Origin: Clarkia xantiana subsp. parviflora
Taxonomy: Eukaryota; Streptophyta; Magnoliopsida; Myrtales; Onagraceae
NCBI GenBank assembly: GCA_036873135.1
Contig: JAPTYO010000034.1
Coordinates: 248,001 to 312,000, forward strand
Direction: 5' to 3'
Length of the DNA stretch: 64,000 nucleotides
Each line of letters opens with the position of its first letter. Position 1 is the first letter of the stretch. A model generated the notes under the pieces. That model was not told where the DNA came from, searched no databases, and saw nothing but the letters and a program-made list of their open reading frames with translations. Positions 1-10,954 of this stretch are shown in pieces. The position numbers and the translations under genes are program-made.

Positions 1-2
1 TG

Positions 3-68
3 ATAGAGGATGCTCCTCCACCATCCGAGGCGGCCGCCGCTTCTGAAGGCGGTGGGTTTAGTGGCTAA
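3..68 (+). other. Possible C-terminal end of an upstream gene
   Basis: The first 68 bases hold an open frame with no ATG, ending in TAA. It encodes a low-complexity Pro/Ala/Ser/Gly tail that finishes GGGFSG. The GC-rich bias contrasts with the AT-rich sequence right after the stop, which is what a last exon running in from the left would look like. There is no domain to identify, so this rests only on composition and an open frame. Confidence 0.2.
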
Positions 69-876
69 GAGATGAAGGGGAGAGTAGCCTTGCTCGTTCA
101 CACAAAACACCAAATCTCCATATAACTTTATTATTTGAAACGCCAATTCTGTCACCCATTAACAAATCACCTTCATTACTACTAACATTAATAATAACTA
201 ATAAATCGTTATTCTGAACTTTAACCGATTTACAAATCACTGAATTGTAGTAATTTTTAAAATTTTACTACCTCAAATTTCGATTATACACTAAAGAAAA
301 ACTATATCCGTCACTTTACGCCGCTCACATGACTTATTTTTTATGTCAATTCACTGAATTACTTATACTAAAAGAAACAATTTGTTACTTGAACTTTCGT
401 CGTTTTACAAATCGTTACTTAGACTATACTTTTTCAAAATTTTATTTTGATGCAAATTTTCGATTTTAGGCTAAAAAACTACGCCTTTCATCTTTTCTGT
501 TAAAACTGGACGGAAAATATCTTATGCCGATCTCACAACATTACTTTTTCATGCAATTCAAGATCTAATCGGTAAGTTAACGTGGCCAATTAAAAAATTG
601 TCCAAAGTTTACAATAAGAATATGTAAATCGATCAAAGTTCAGATATCAATTAAACTTTACTACTAAATTATTTCATTTATATATGAAGATGGTTGGACT
701 GATTGGTAAAAGGAGCTGTGTTCACATAGGCGAATCAAATTCAAATATAGCTGGAGACACCTTTTTGGAGAGAAATTCAACCTTAATACTTCCGACTTAA
801 AATTGCGGAAGCAATTTTGTATACAAGAAAACTCTTCCATTCGTAATTAATATGCAAAGGAAAAGGAAAGTGATAC
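69..876. other. AT-rich stretch without a recognisable gene
   Basis: I see no conserved protein segment on either strand. Phrases such as 'acaaatcgttactt' at about 360-430 resemble the degenerate foldback sequence near 59.3-59.75 kb, so old MITE debris is likely. If the ankyrin gene to the right is functional, this stretch would be part of its intron 2. Confidence 0.4.
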
Positions 877-1554
877 CGAAATAGTCGCCATTAATGGCAG
901 AGTGGAGAATACTCTGTCCATCCTTCCTCCGGCAATACGAATAATCCCTTCCGTCGCCACAAAGGTGATGCAGACACAGAAACGCCTCCTTCTTCCCATG
1001 AAGCGCCGCCAAGAACAGCGGTGTCTCGTTGTCTCTGTTAAAATATATTTTATTATCTTCTGGTAAAATTATATTAGGATTAGATATATCTTCTATATAT
1101 TATCAGATTATATTTTCATTATTATATTATTATAGATTTAGTCTTGTATTTATATATATAAGTATTTGTACTCAACCTTAACAAAATTAATAATAATTAA
1201 TAATACAATTCGCATTCTTCTATACCTGTTACGCGCCCCGACCAGACGCGGCACTTCACGCGCTATCGATTCACACATCCTCACGCTCCCCACGGCGGCG
1301 GCGTAGTGCAGCGGCGTGTTCCCTCTGTCGTTCTTCATCTCCAGAACGTCCGACCGTCCGACGATGACGCGGAGGAGCTCCTCCACCGTGTCCTCCTGGT
1401 TGTCGGAGACGGCGATGTGGAGCACGGTTTCGCGCGTGCGCGTGATCTCGATGGTCGGAGATTCAGGGTATTGCTTGAAAATCGAGACCACTTCGGTCCA
1501 ATCGCCTTTCATCGCGTGGTGGAAGAGTGTTCTCTTCAGCTCCTCTGTGTTCAT
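877..1554 (-). pseudogene. Ankyrin-repeat protein, ITN1/ACD6 type, 5' two exons only
   Basis: Two exons read on the minus strand. Exon 1 (1554-1226) starts at an ATG and encodes MNTEELKRTLFHHAMKGDW followed by ankyrin repeats with the hallmarks ETVLHIAVSDNQ and GNTPLHYAAAVGS. Exon 2 (1034-877) continues with DNETPLFLAALHGKKEAF and GQSILHSAINGDYF. The junction AG|GTATAG...ACAG|A restores an Arg codon in phase, and exon 2 ends in a good donor (TTCG|GTATCA). In the plant ITN1/ACD6 family these proteins carry several ankyrin repeats and a C-terminal PGG membrane domain. The expected next exon, which normally continues the phrase DYFDLAF, is not visible in the 876 bases that follow. Either intron 2 runs off the window or the gene is truncated; I cannot separate these. 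Function in this family (membrane-associated stress and defence signalling) is family knowledge only. Confidence 0.7.
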
Positions 1555-3750
1555 GATAATTAAATTCTAGGGTTTGATAGTTTATAAGCTAGCATGCATG
1601 TATTGTTATTATATCATTATATGTGGTAGGTGATATATAGTAGTATGTTTGCTTGTAAGAAGATTTTGATTGAAAAGCAAAAGAGATACGCAGAGAATGT
1701 TGAGTTTCGCATTTTTCGCTTTAATTTGTTCCTAGGCGTCTTAACCGTGAAGATGCCGAAGACAAGCAACTAGAAAGTAGGTTGTAATATGGTACGGTGG
1801 TTCAGCGCATCATTCGTTAATTAAACGTCAGTGTTCAATTTCTGCTAGTGATCATGGGAATGAAAAAATGTTCATGATTAGCACTTTACTCCTTACGGAC
1901 TGACCTGATAAGAGTATGAATTAGTTTAGGTGTGGAGCAAACATGTTACGGGTGCTGTCCTCTTGATGAGGGCCCCTAAGATCACCCGCGGAAAAAAAAA
2001 AACTACAAATTAAGTATCATACATTTCTCGAACTCATATTTATGATTTTTTTTTTCTGTTATGAGTTTACGGTGCGTCGTAATGTGAGATTATAAGAAAT
2101 GTTTATTCGTTATCGTAATCGTTGATGAAATATATATTTTTTGTTTTCTCATAGGATGGTTCTAAAGGTCGTAGCATCTGTAGCATGCATGTTTCACGCA
2201 TATTGGGTTATCTCATAAAAGGTAAAATAATATATTTTACATTCTTATAGTCTTAACATGATTTGAATATCTGTGACCTTTCGTTACGTTAAATGATAAA
2301 GTGTTGAACGTACAGGATACATCATATTATATGATTATCAATGGACTATACTACACAACGGTACAACGTTATGTTAAATTACAATATTTGATAGATATTT
2401 GATAGTGTATAATAATCTTTTAAATGTTTGTTGATATGTTATGGAAAACTAATTAACGATTAAAGAAATTAAAAACTAAAATAATTAGTGCAAGGGAATC
2501 TAATCCCATGTTTTAGCTTTGTCAATAAGCCATTTTATCCATGATGACTAGACAGAAAACGAATCATGGGCATTCTAGTTGCTTCTCATGTCGGAATCTC
2601 TCTTGTACACGAATTTAGTGGTTTACTAGAGCATCCGAGATGCTTTTAGGTATAATTTATACTTTTTTAAAAGTTGTTATTATTATATAGGAGTGGCAAA
2701 AAAAATGTCACACAATGACATCTAGTTATCTATAGTTTAAGTACTACTTAAAGTTAATACTCATTTAAGTAACTGATCCCGATTTTTCGGGTGGCTTTTC
2801 AAGGTCCTATGATGTATCCGGCCACATCGTGCTCCCATCTGCAAGAAGAGACAGTGCCATGGCGAACTATGACAATCCATCTCTGATAGTCAAGTTGGTC
2901 ACCATTTATGTAAAGAGAGATCACTATTATGCATGTAAAAGTAGAGAGAATAGAGTGTGTATAAATGTGTATATAGTATCTATGTTATGCTTGCATGTAT
3001 GGGCTTTGTGACCGTGTGTACGTTTATCCCCGTAGATTTGATAATGATCGTATATCATGATGAGATTCTGCTGATGGTAACCTAAGGAGAGTATGTGGTA
3101 GTTTGAGTAATAAACTTTTGTTCTTGCGCGATATACGAGATTTGATAAATTATAAATGCTTAGTAATAAAATAAAATTATAAAATTTTCTTTAAAAAAAA
3201 AGTTATAATTAATATAGTTTGGTCCATCTCATTATTTCTCTAACATAATTAATGCGACATTGTCCACATAATCACTTCTTATTGTCTGGAAAAGTGGTGC
3301 AAGATGAAGCACACCAACGTCTACTACGTCCATATCAACTTTTTTTTAATAAAGCTCTTTAGAGATGAGTAGTGGTTGGAAGTCATATTAGTTTGTGATG
3401 AATGCAGATCACGTGTCCTAATTGTTATCGGTAAGGCGTAACAACATCCTTCGAGACCTTTTTAATTAGTGAGCTAATGCCGTTCTCCTGAATAAACATG
3501 CAGTCCGAAAACTAGTTAAGCTGCTCTTAGGAATAATATCCCCTAATACGACCCATTTGTCCGTATACGTAGTGCGGTTTGAAATTCGAAAACTAATATT
3601 ATGAGTAAAGATGACTGATTCGACCGTAAAAAAAATTGATACACCGCATGTTAATTCCGCTGAAAGCGTTAAAACTCCATACACGTGAAAAGTGATAACT
3701 GTTAGTCTGTTACTTAAACATAAGTCTGTTCCTAAGTTTAAGCCGAAAGC
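1555..3750. other. Intergenic region, no gene recognised
   Basis: About 2.2 kb of AT-rich DNA between the divergently placed ankyrin and LIFEGUARD genes. Open frames are short and show no family resemblance. The part nearest the ankyrin start should include its promoter, and the part after about 3650 the promoter of the LIFEGUARD gene. Confidence 0.5.
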
Positions 3751-3785
3751 ACAAAATGAGGACGCGTCTAGAACTCATAAAACGC

Positions 3786-3795
3786 GACACGTGTC
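3786..3795. promoter_or_regulatory. Palindromic G-box/ABRE-like element upstream of LFG
   Basis: The perfect palindrome GACACGTGTC lies 213 bases before the LFG start codon, and a second CACGTG core occurs near 3683. G-box/ABRE cores bind bZIP and bHLH factors. A role in stress or ABA responsiveness of this gene is an inference from the motif and its position. Confidence 0.45.
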
Positions 3796-4008
3796 CCTCA
3801 ACCATCTCTTCACCTTACTACCACCTTCTACGCGAATCGACTGACAACTCAAGAACCTTCTCTCCGTTTCTAACCTCCCAAGCAACCGCCACCGCGTTCT
3901 TCCTTCCCATATATTACAGCATTGCCACGCCCTTGCTCTCCACGCCGAAGCAACCGTCGATTCCACTCCAAACCAACCGAAACTCCGATTTCCGCCGCCG
4001 CAGCAGTC

Positions 4009-5550
4009 ATGTATCCGCCGCCAATCGCCACCGCGAAGCCAGACGACGTCGAGGCCGGGCCGAGGCCTCTCTACCCGACGATGCTGGAGAGTCCGGAGCT
4101 CCGCTGGGGATTCATTCGCAAAGTCTACTCCATCATCTCGCTGCAACTCCTCCTCACAATCGCCGTCGCTTCCGTCGTCGTCTTCGTCCATCCCATCGCT
4201 CACTTCATCGTCACCACCCCTGCTGGCCTCGCCGTCTATATTGTCCTAATCATCATGCCGTTCATCGGTACATTTCGCCTAATTGTTTTGTTAATTGTCG
4301 ATTTGCGTTCTGGCTGATTGCGTTAGTTGATGATTTATTGGATTGGGAATTTTGCTGTGCAGTGCTTTGTCCTCTGTATTACTATCATAAGAAGCATCCG
4401 TTGAACTACTTTCTGCTGGGGGTATTCACCGTTTGTCTGGCATTTACGGTTGGATTGACGTGCGCTTTCACCAGTGGTAAGAATCGTTAGAAACTTTCTA
4501 TTTTCTGCTGATGATGAAAACTTGTCTACCTTATGTAGTTTGATCTATCGAAGGAATGCTGCTGCTTATTTTGATTGTGTGATTTCGTTGAATTAGTGGT
4601 GGCTTTCATTTCACAATTGAGTTTCTACATGCTCTTGGAAATTCGAATCTGTGTGTATTCATTAGGTATTGTCGTATTTGTTGCTTGGTGGTAATATTGA
4701 TCATTTATCCTAACATTAGATTAGGAAGTTGGTGTTGTGCATGACTGGAATGGTGGGTATTTGCTTCTTCCATCCATCACATTTCTAAAGAATGTATGAA
4801 TAACATTTTTGCAGTGGAAAACTTTGTAATCTCTTTGGTCTCAAGATTAGTATGATATGTAATGCTGGCATCAAAAGCTTAATTTAGCAACATCTGGGCA
4901 GTTGTGTTCTTGTTTTGTTGCTGCAGAGTATATGATATGAAATTGCATTGTAATGAAGTCCTTGCTAACTTGATTCTGGGTTTCATTCTGAGGTTGTTAT
5001 ACTGCCATGAGTATGATCAAATTTACAGTTTCTTGATTATTGAATGTACTCACAAATGGTATCATGTGATATTTGAACACTACTACTACTAGGTAAGGTG
5101 ATCCTGGAATCAGTCATCTTGACAGCAGTCGTAGTCGTGAGTCTCACTCTTTACACATTCTGGGCTGCAAAAAGAGGCCACGACTTCAGTTTCCTCGGTC
5201 CCTTCCTTTTCGGCGCTTTGATGGTACTCATGGTTTTTGCATTTATCCAGGTATATAAATCTCTCCTACCTACTAGTTTTACTACTTCACTGATGCAACA
5301 TTTTCCAAAGCTCTAGGTTAAGGTTGTTTTTGTGTAATGGACACAGATTTTATTTCCACTGGGGAAGTTGTCAGTGATGATTTACGGGTGTTTGGCGTCG
5401 ATTATTTTCTGCGGGTATATCATATACGATACGGACAATCTCATCAAACGACACAGTTACGATGAGTACATCTGGGCTGCTGTTTCGTTGTACTTGGATA
5501 TAATCAACCTCTTCATGGCTTTGCTAACTATCTTCAGAGCTGCAGATTGA
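4009..5550 (+). CDS. LFG: LIFEGUARD/Bax inhibitor-1 family membrane protein
   Basis: Four exons join in frame: 4009-4267, 4363-4476, 5093-5250 and 5347-5550, totalling 735 nt or 244 aa, a usual length for plant LIFEGUARD proteins. The N-terminus MYPPPIATAKPDDVEAGPRP is the polar cytosolic tail, and PLYPTMLESPELRWGFIRKVY is the conserved entry to the first membrane helix. About seven hydrophobic helices follow. The C-terminal part has IIYDTDNLIKRHSYDEYIWAAVSLYLDIINLF, the Asp-rich signature of the BI-1/TMBIM family. Family members sit in ER, Golgi or plasma membrane, affect Ca2+ leak and dampen programmed cell death; in plants they also influence susceptibility to powdery mildew. All introns are GT-AG. 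The start was chosen because it opens the typical Pro-rich tail. A longer overlapping frame starting at 3756 is not the gene. A G-box palindrome lies upstream. Confidence 0.93.
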
Positions 5551-5816
5551 TGAAGCTAGCTAGATGGTGTTGGTTTAGTGTCCAAATGCTGTATAGTGAC
5601 TTCTATAAGATCAATAGTTAGTTGGGTATGGTATAGGGTTTGGCCAATTCAAATACTGAAGATAGAATAGATAATGGATGGTTTGTTACAATAATGTGAA
5701 TGATATGATAAGGTAGTTCATGGATGGTTGATTAAAGGGATGTGAATATATTCATAACATACTAATCATGTAATATGGTGCAGCGAGTACTTTATCAGAG
5801 GTTTAATTTATGTTAA

Positions 5817-6353
5817 GGGTTAACAGGTCTTTTGGTTTATGATGTTTCACCACTTTTGTGTTTTGATCCAACTTTTGTGTTTTGATCCATGATGTTTTTT
5901 TTTGCCTAGTTTTGGTATCATATATTTACAGATTTTTCTAGTTTTGGTCCGACCGTTACATTCCGTCTATTTTTTTACGTGAGCGAGTCACGTGATCCAC
6001 CCTAAACTTTCAATTTTGTTCAATTTAGTCCCTCTAATACTTTTCTAACTTTTTTTTCGTTCAATTTAGTCCCGAAGTTTCAAAATTTCAATTGGACATA
6101 TTGTCCAATTGGGGTTAATTTTGAAACTTCGCGACTAAATTGAACAAAAAAAAAGGTTAGGAAAGTATTAAGGGACTAAATTGAAAGTTTAGGGTGGATC
6201 ACGTGACTTGCACATGTAAAAAATTGGACCGAATGTAACGGTCGGACCAAAATAGAAAAATCTGCAAAAATATGGTACCAAAACTAGGCAAAAAAAATAT
6301 GGACCAAAACCCAAAAGTAATCAAACATCATGGACCAAAAAACCTGTTAACCC
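5817..6353. mobile_element. Mutator-type fold-back MITE, family A copy 1
   Basis: The element starts GGGTTAACAGGTC and ends with the inverse complement CCTGTTAACCC. Nearly the whole 537 bp is one long inverted repeat centred near 6095-6100. It is flanked by an exact 9-bp direct repeat, TTATGTTAA (5808-5816 and 6354-6362), the target duplication length of Mutator-like elements. It has no coding capacity. Two further copies lie at 42570 and 44445. Confidence 0.88.
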
Positions 6354-6561
6354 TTATGTTAATGATCATGAGAATGTAAAGATATTCATGACATGTAATA
6401 GAAATGCTACGGAAAAACTCGTTTGAGGGGTGTTTTTCGTCCAATATAAAATCACCGTGCACAAAATCTGGATAATCCCTCACGATCTATTAAAGATTTA
6501 TTTTCTAACCCTGCTTTTACCAATTATTATCTTTTCGAATATTATGGCCAAACAATATCTT

Positions 6562-7590
6562 TTAGAATTTTTAGGCAAAAAAATCATATTTATTTAAAGT
6601 TTTGGTTACAGCTTTTTTAGAAATTCAGAATATATATAAAAATATTAAGCAATAAATTTATATTTAGAAATACCTATTCTGTTAAGACTTAGAAATATGA
6701 AAAATAAAATAAAGAAGAGTATACTATTTTTTTTTGCCAGCAATAGGTATATATATATGATTAAAAACTCGTTCTAGGTTGTAAAAACGTGTTTAGAGTC
6801 ATAAAAATGGGTAGAAATTGGAGTATATCTACATGTTTTTAGATTTTTTTAACCATTATTTGCTAACAAAGCCCAAATCTAATAAATTATGCCAAACCCA
6901 CAAAATTTATCAACTAAATCCACGAGAGTTTTTTCGTGGATCTTAATTTGTGAGTCATATAATTTTTTATTGATTCAAAATCTATTCTCTTATTCTATTC
7001 AAGTTCAATATATCATTTAATAATATTCAAAAGTTTTAGATCATATTAACATCTCTTTCTCTTTTAAGCTTCTCAAATCATAAAATATCAACTGAGATAT
7101 TGGCCTACGCTTCATTTGACCTGTCAATTCTTCTCACGATTCCACAAGAATTGATCACCGTGACGACTGAGGTAATTACTGGTGGGTCGATATATTTTAT
7201 TGAATTTTTATAGGCTATTAATGAGTATATTAACTATTTCGTATTTCTTTTCCATAATTACATATATGTACATTTATACATTTCATTACTATTGTAAATT
7301 TAGCATATAGGTAGAAACTTACGTTTTTACGTTCCGTCTTTACAACTCGACTTTACCTACCATTTTTCGTATCTACATAGAAACTCGTTTTTAACTGCAT
7401 AGATATACATATACGCTTGTGATCTTGATTATAGCAAAAAAACAAAAATACGAGTTTATTAATTAATTCATTTAAAAGATATTGTTTTATTATTATATAT
7501 ATCCTATCCTATTATAAAGCAATCTTCATCGTATCATCCTATTATTTCTTCTGATAGGCGGCTTCGCAGATTGCGGAATCAGCAGCATCC
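6562..7590 (+). repeat. Duplicated promoter-like segment, copy 1
   Basis: This stretch matches 9206-10870 upstream of the F-box gene in order: a block around 'ggcaaaaaaatcatattt', a block around 'agaaatatgaaaaa', a block 'ttgtgatcttgattatag', and finally 'cctattataaagca' followed by GC-rich 'agattgcggaat' sequence. In copy 2 the last block precedes the F-box start. Here it is followed by a LINE relic instead, so any gene that belonged to copy 1 is gone or never came along. Confidence 0.65.
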
Positions 7591-7614
7591 CAGATAACGG
7601 CTTCGCAAATTGCG

Positions 7615-7830
7615 GAAACGACGTTAGGATCCTCCAGACTTGTTTGAGAATGAGGGCTTGATTAAAGATATGCATATCTCGAAAACCCAAAACACTGCCT
7701 TACTCTGTGTTAGTTTGTCCCAAGCAATCCAACAAATACCTACTCGATCTTTTGAATTTTTCCACCAGAAGGATCTAAAAATTCGATCAATCTGGTTTGT
7801 AGTGGATCGTGGTAGATGAAAAGAAGACAT
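7615..7830 (-). pseudogene. LINE (non-LTR retrotransposon) reverse transcriptase C-terminal relic
   Basis: On the minus strand the frame reads SSFHLPRSTTNQIDRIFRSF, then WWKNSKDRVGICWIAWDKLT. This is the segment after the catalytic part of plant L1-type reverse transcriptases, usually of the form LP...CxxIxxxxxxFWWG...HWIAWDKLC. After 'LTQSK' the homology continues in another frame as GSVLGFRDMHIFNQALILKQ followed by VWRIL, so there is a frameshift near 7700. The relic is surrounded by non-coding DNA and has no poly(A) tail that I can assign. It is a dead fragment. Confidence 0.75.
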
Positions 7831-8316
7831 TGTGTAGGTGACTAAAGAAGCAACTGTGGACTTTAGAAGAACCTACTTCCCTGCAAGTGACAAGAGTTTA
7901 CCCATTCAACCTTGAACTCGTGCTACCGTATAAGCCTGACAGAGGATAGAGAGTGTTGTTTACACCAGTCCATTGGGAGCCCAAGGTAGGTCTCCCGATC
8001 TCCCATCTCCCGGACCCTATAATTGAGCAAAGCGATCGTTTCTGGTTTGTTTGAATATTAGGACTGAAAAACATGTTAGACTTGGCGTAATTGATCGACT
8101 GGCCTGACTCCTAGCAAACGACATATACCAAACTATAAAATAAGCGAAAAACCCTAAACACTATTACAAACTACTAATAAGAAATACAAAAATTATAGTT
8201 TTATTTTGTCAAATATATGATTAGGTGAAAAACAAGTATAAACGGGCGGAAAAAAAAGTAATTGAGTATATTTAATATTTATTTTCTAACCATATATACT
8301 TAGCTAGCCATTTACC

Positions 8317-9185
8317 TAGTGTTATCAGAACCGGACCGTCGGTTCGACCGGATTCGAATCGGAACTGATGTCTCCAACGGTCCGGTTCGAGTAAATCCGG
8401 AGGATGTAAACGAACCCGGTTCGATAGATGGTTTTTTTTGCGAACCGACCGATTTTTAACGGACCGGGCGGTTCACTAGTCTGTCGGTTCGTCTTAATTC
8501 TGAAGAGTAAAAAATCTTTTTTTTTTTGTTATGAAAAATCCTAAATTCAAAATTGTAAAAAAATCTAAAACCAAATCCCAAATTCAAATCGGTAGCAAAA
8601 TCTCAAATCTAAATTGTTACATCAATTCCCATATCAAATCTTGAATCTAAATTTCCAAATAAAATCCTTCAAATAGCCTGACAGATCCAGTCCCTAGGAA
8701 ATCGAAAATGATGTCAACGATAGATCCAGTCCCGAACCACGATGTCGCAATCAAAGCTTCCAAGCTCATCCGTGTCTTCGGGTTCGGATTCAACAGCTGA
8801 TTTATCAAGTACCCAGCCGCTTTAGACATCCAACCGGTTGGATCTTGTATCCCATGACCTGGAAGAGGCTTGACCGGGAAGGTTACGATTTTGGGAACAA
8901 CGGCGGGCGATAAGGCCTTTGAGGTGATGAAGGAGGGAGGGAGGAAAGCACGTTTTGGATGGCTAAGGCTGGGTGATGAAGGAGAAGATGAAAGGACATG
9001 GGTAATGGGGAAGCTTTTATGAAGGAGGGTTACGTTGAGCCGATGGAAAGATGAAAGGATATGATGTAATGGGAAAGCTTTTGGAATTTGCCGCTATAAA
9101 GACATGTTTCCTGTCGAACCTGGTTCGAACCGGCCGAACCGGTTCTATGTCCGGTCCGATTCCCGATCCGGTTCTGATAACACTG
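8317..9185. mobile_element. hAT-type non-autonomous element carrying captured sequence
   Basis: The left end TAGTGTTATCAGAACCGG is mirrored by the right end CCGGTTCTGATAACACTG. hAT termini commonly begin TAG/CAG-N-G. The flanks form a 7-of-8 match (CATTTACC at 8309 and CATTTACT at 9186), consistent with an aged 8-bp hAT duplication. Both subterminal regions are rich in CCGGTTCGA-like motifs. The middle holds a protein-kinase fragment on the minus strand. A related relic lies at 35913-36282. Confidence 0.75.
8734..8892 (-). pseudogene. Captured protein-kinase fragment (SnRK3/CIPK-like)
   Basis: Inside the hAT element the minus strand is open for KIVTFPVKPLPGHGIQDPTG, then WMSKAAGYLINQLLNPNP and KTRMSLEALIATSWF. 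The pattern WMS...I..LL.PNP.TR.S.E.L....WF is the end of subdomain XI of Ser/Thr kinases, closest in style to SnRK3/CIPK kinases. No other kinase subdomain is present, so it has no activity. It is best explained as a host gene fragment picked up by the transposon. The exact source kinase is uncertain. Confidence 0.6.
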
Positions 9186-10148
9186 CATTTACTACTATCT
9201 TTAAGATTTTTTGGCAAAAAAATCATATTTAATTAAAGTTTTGGTTATAGCTATTTTTTAGGAATTTAGAAAATATGTAAAAATATTATGCAATCCATTT
9301 ATAGATATACCAATGATGTTCAAACTTTTATTTATGTTTTTTTTTTTTATTTTTTATAATAGTGATTCACATTAATAATGATAATACGAAATCACAGTAA
9401 GAACTAAAGGTACAACTGCAAGTATGGTGGGATAATAGTGCATAAAACCAAACCCTTACAACAAGAACATTGGCATACTAGGTTTGGTGAAATCAGACAT
9501 AAAAGAAAACAGTGCTATAACAGAAAATACAATTATTAAAAGATACACTATTAGAGACGGAAGCATTAGAGACTTAGACAACATGATAGGCCAACCGATA
9601 CACCGAACAACCGGTCTTACTATTGTCAAAAGATAGCAATGAAGTGACAATTAATCGTCTTCTGTTTTTTAAAAGTATTCCCAAAACATAAAGAACGATC
9701 GATAGTACTTTGGGAAATGTTGTCACGACGGGAGTTGAGATGAAGCCATAATGAACACCCAACCAAACTAATTAATCACAACAAATCCAGCAAACAAGCA
9801 GGTTCCGAAACCTTCGATGATAAACATAGTCAAAGATTAGTCTACCGATAGACATCTCGTTGAGGAAACATTCAAAAAGGACTAATACTCGACGAGCGTG
9901 TCGAAGAAGAGCCAGCTTCTCAAAGAGAAGCAATTTAAAGGGACAAAGCTCAGTGAGAACTGACGCCTGACCAAGGTGGTAGTGAAGGGAAGTATAGATC
10001 TCTAAATATGCGGTGAATCATTGAATAAGTATAGAAATATGAAAAAATAAAATAATAAAGAATAGAATAGACTATATACATTATATACAATTGTGATCTT
10101 GATTATAGAAAAAAAAATTGAGAGTCCATTAATTAATCATTTAAAATA

Positions 10149-10716
10149 GGGTTAAATTTCAATTAGCTAGCTGAACTTTTACGAAGAGTGCAGATAGATA
10201 GCTAAACTTTTTTTGAAGCATTTAGCTAGCTGAACTTTTTTTATAGTAGCAATTAGCTAGCTTTGTTCATTTTTTATATAAAAATTAATGAAATTTATCT
10301 CATGGGGAACACGTGATAACAATAACAAAAAAAAATTAAAAAAAATTCACACGTCGTACACCCTAACTGTCGGATATCGGCAGAGACTGCTCATTCAAGG
10401 ATTTCGTAAGATGAATTTGCCGCTAAAAAGTGAATCGATTCAAAGATAATAACGTTGAAGTGCGTCAACAAAAAAATGAATATTCAGCAAAAAAAAAGAA
10501 TTGATGCAATTTGGTTACGAAAATATGTTAGCACAAATTTCAGTCGGTCATTACTCTTCACGTGAGAAATTCGGTTAGTTTTTAACCAAAAAAATTAACA
10601 GAGCTATCTAATTGCTACTTTTAAAAAAGTCTGGCTACCTATTTGCTCCAAAAAAAAGTTTGGCTAGCTATTTGCACTTTTGATGAAAGTTTAGCTAGCT
10701 ATTTGACATTTAACCC
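10149..10716. mobile_element. Mutator-type fold-back MITE, family C
   Basis: Starts GGGTTAAATTTCAATTAGC and ends with the inverse GACATTTAACCC. The arms carry repeated 'agctagctgaactttt' / 'aagtttagctagct' phrases. It is flanked by an exact 9-bp duplication TTTAAAATA (10140-10148 and 10717-10725). The matching place in the paralogous segment (about 7465-7485, 'ttcatttaaaagat') lacks the element, giving an empty-site comparison. Related 'ttgctagctgaactt' phrases occur in an MCCA intron. Confidence 0.85.
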
Positions 10717-10728
10717 TTTAAAATATGT

Positions 10729-10756
10729 ATATTATTATTATTATTATTATTATTAT
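10729..10756. repeat. (ATT)n microsatellite
   Basis: About nine ATT units directly after the family C MITE and 200 bp upstream of the F-box gene. Confidence 0.9.
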
Positions 10757-10954
10757 ATCTATCTTTTTTTTTTTTGCTGAAATATTATATATATCCTATT
10801 ATAAAGCAAATCGTCATCGTCCTATTATTTTTTCTAATAAGATTGCGGAATGCATCCCAATTCCCAGATAGCGGCATCAGCTCTAACTAATTCTGTATCT
10901 GAGGCAGTGTTCATGGAGTGTAAGCTTCTCTAGGGATTAATTTGATCTCAAAAG

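Larger units (their letters stand above)
9206..10870 (+). repeat. Duplicated promoter-like segment, copy 2, with MITE insertion
   Basis: Diverged partner of 6562-7590. It ends at the 'cctattataaagca' block about 130 bp upstream of the F-box start, so it probably contains that gene's promoter. Relative to copy 1 it is interrupted by the 10149-10716 MITE and by about 650 bp (about 9360-10020) that has no counterpart in copy 1 and in which I recognise no gene. Confidence 0.6.

Noticed and set aside
3756..4490. A 244-codon frame overlapping the start of LFG
   Set aside because: It reads through an intron in the wrong frame and gives an Arg/His/Pro-rich sequence. The LFG exons in the other frame have clear family motifs.
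7840..7905. Plus-strand phrase FRRTYFPASD resembling a LINE segment (KARYFPxSD)
   Set aside because: Orientation is opposite to the neighbouring LINE relic and the match is only about ten residues.
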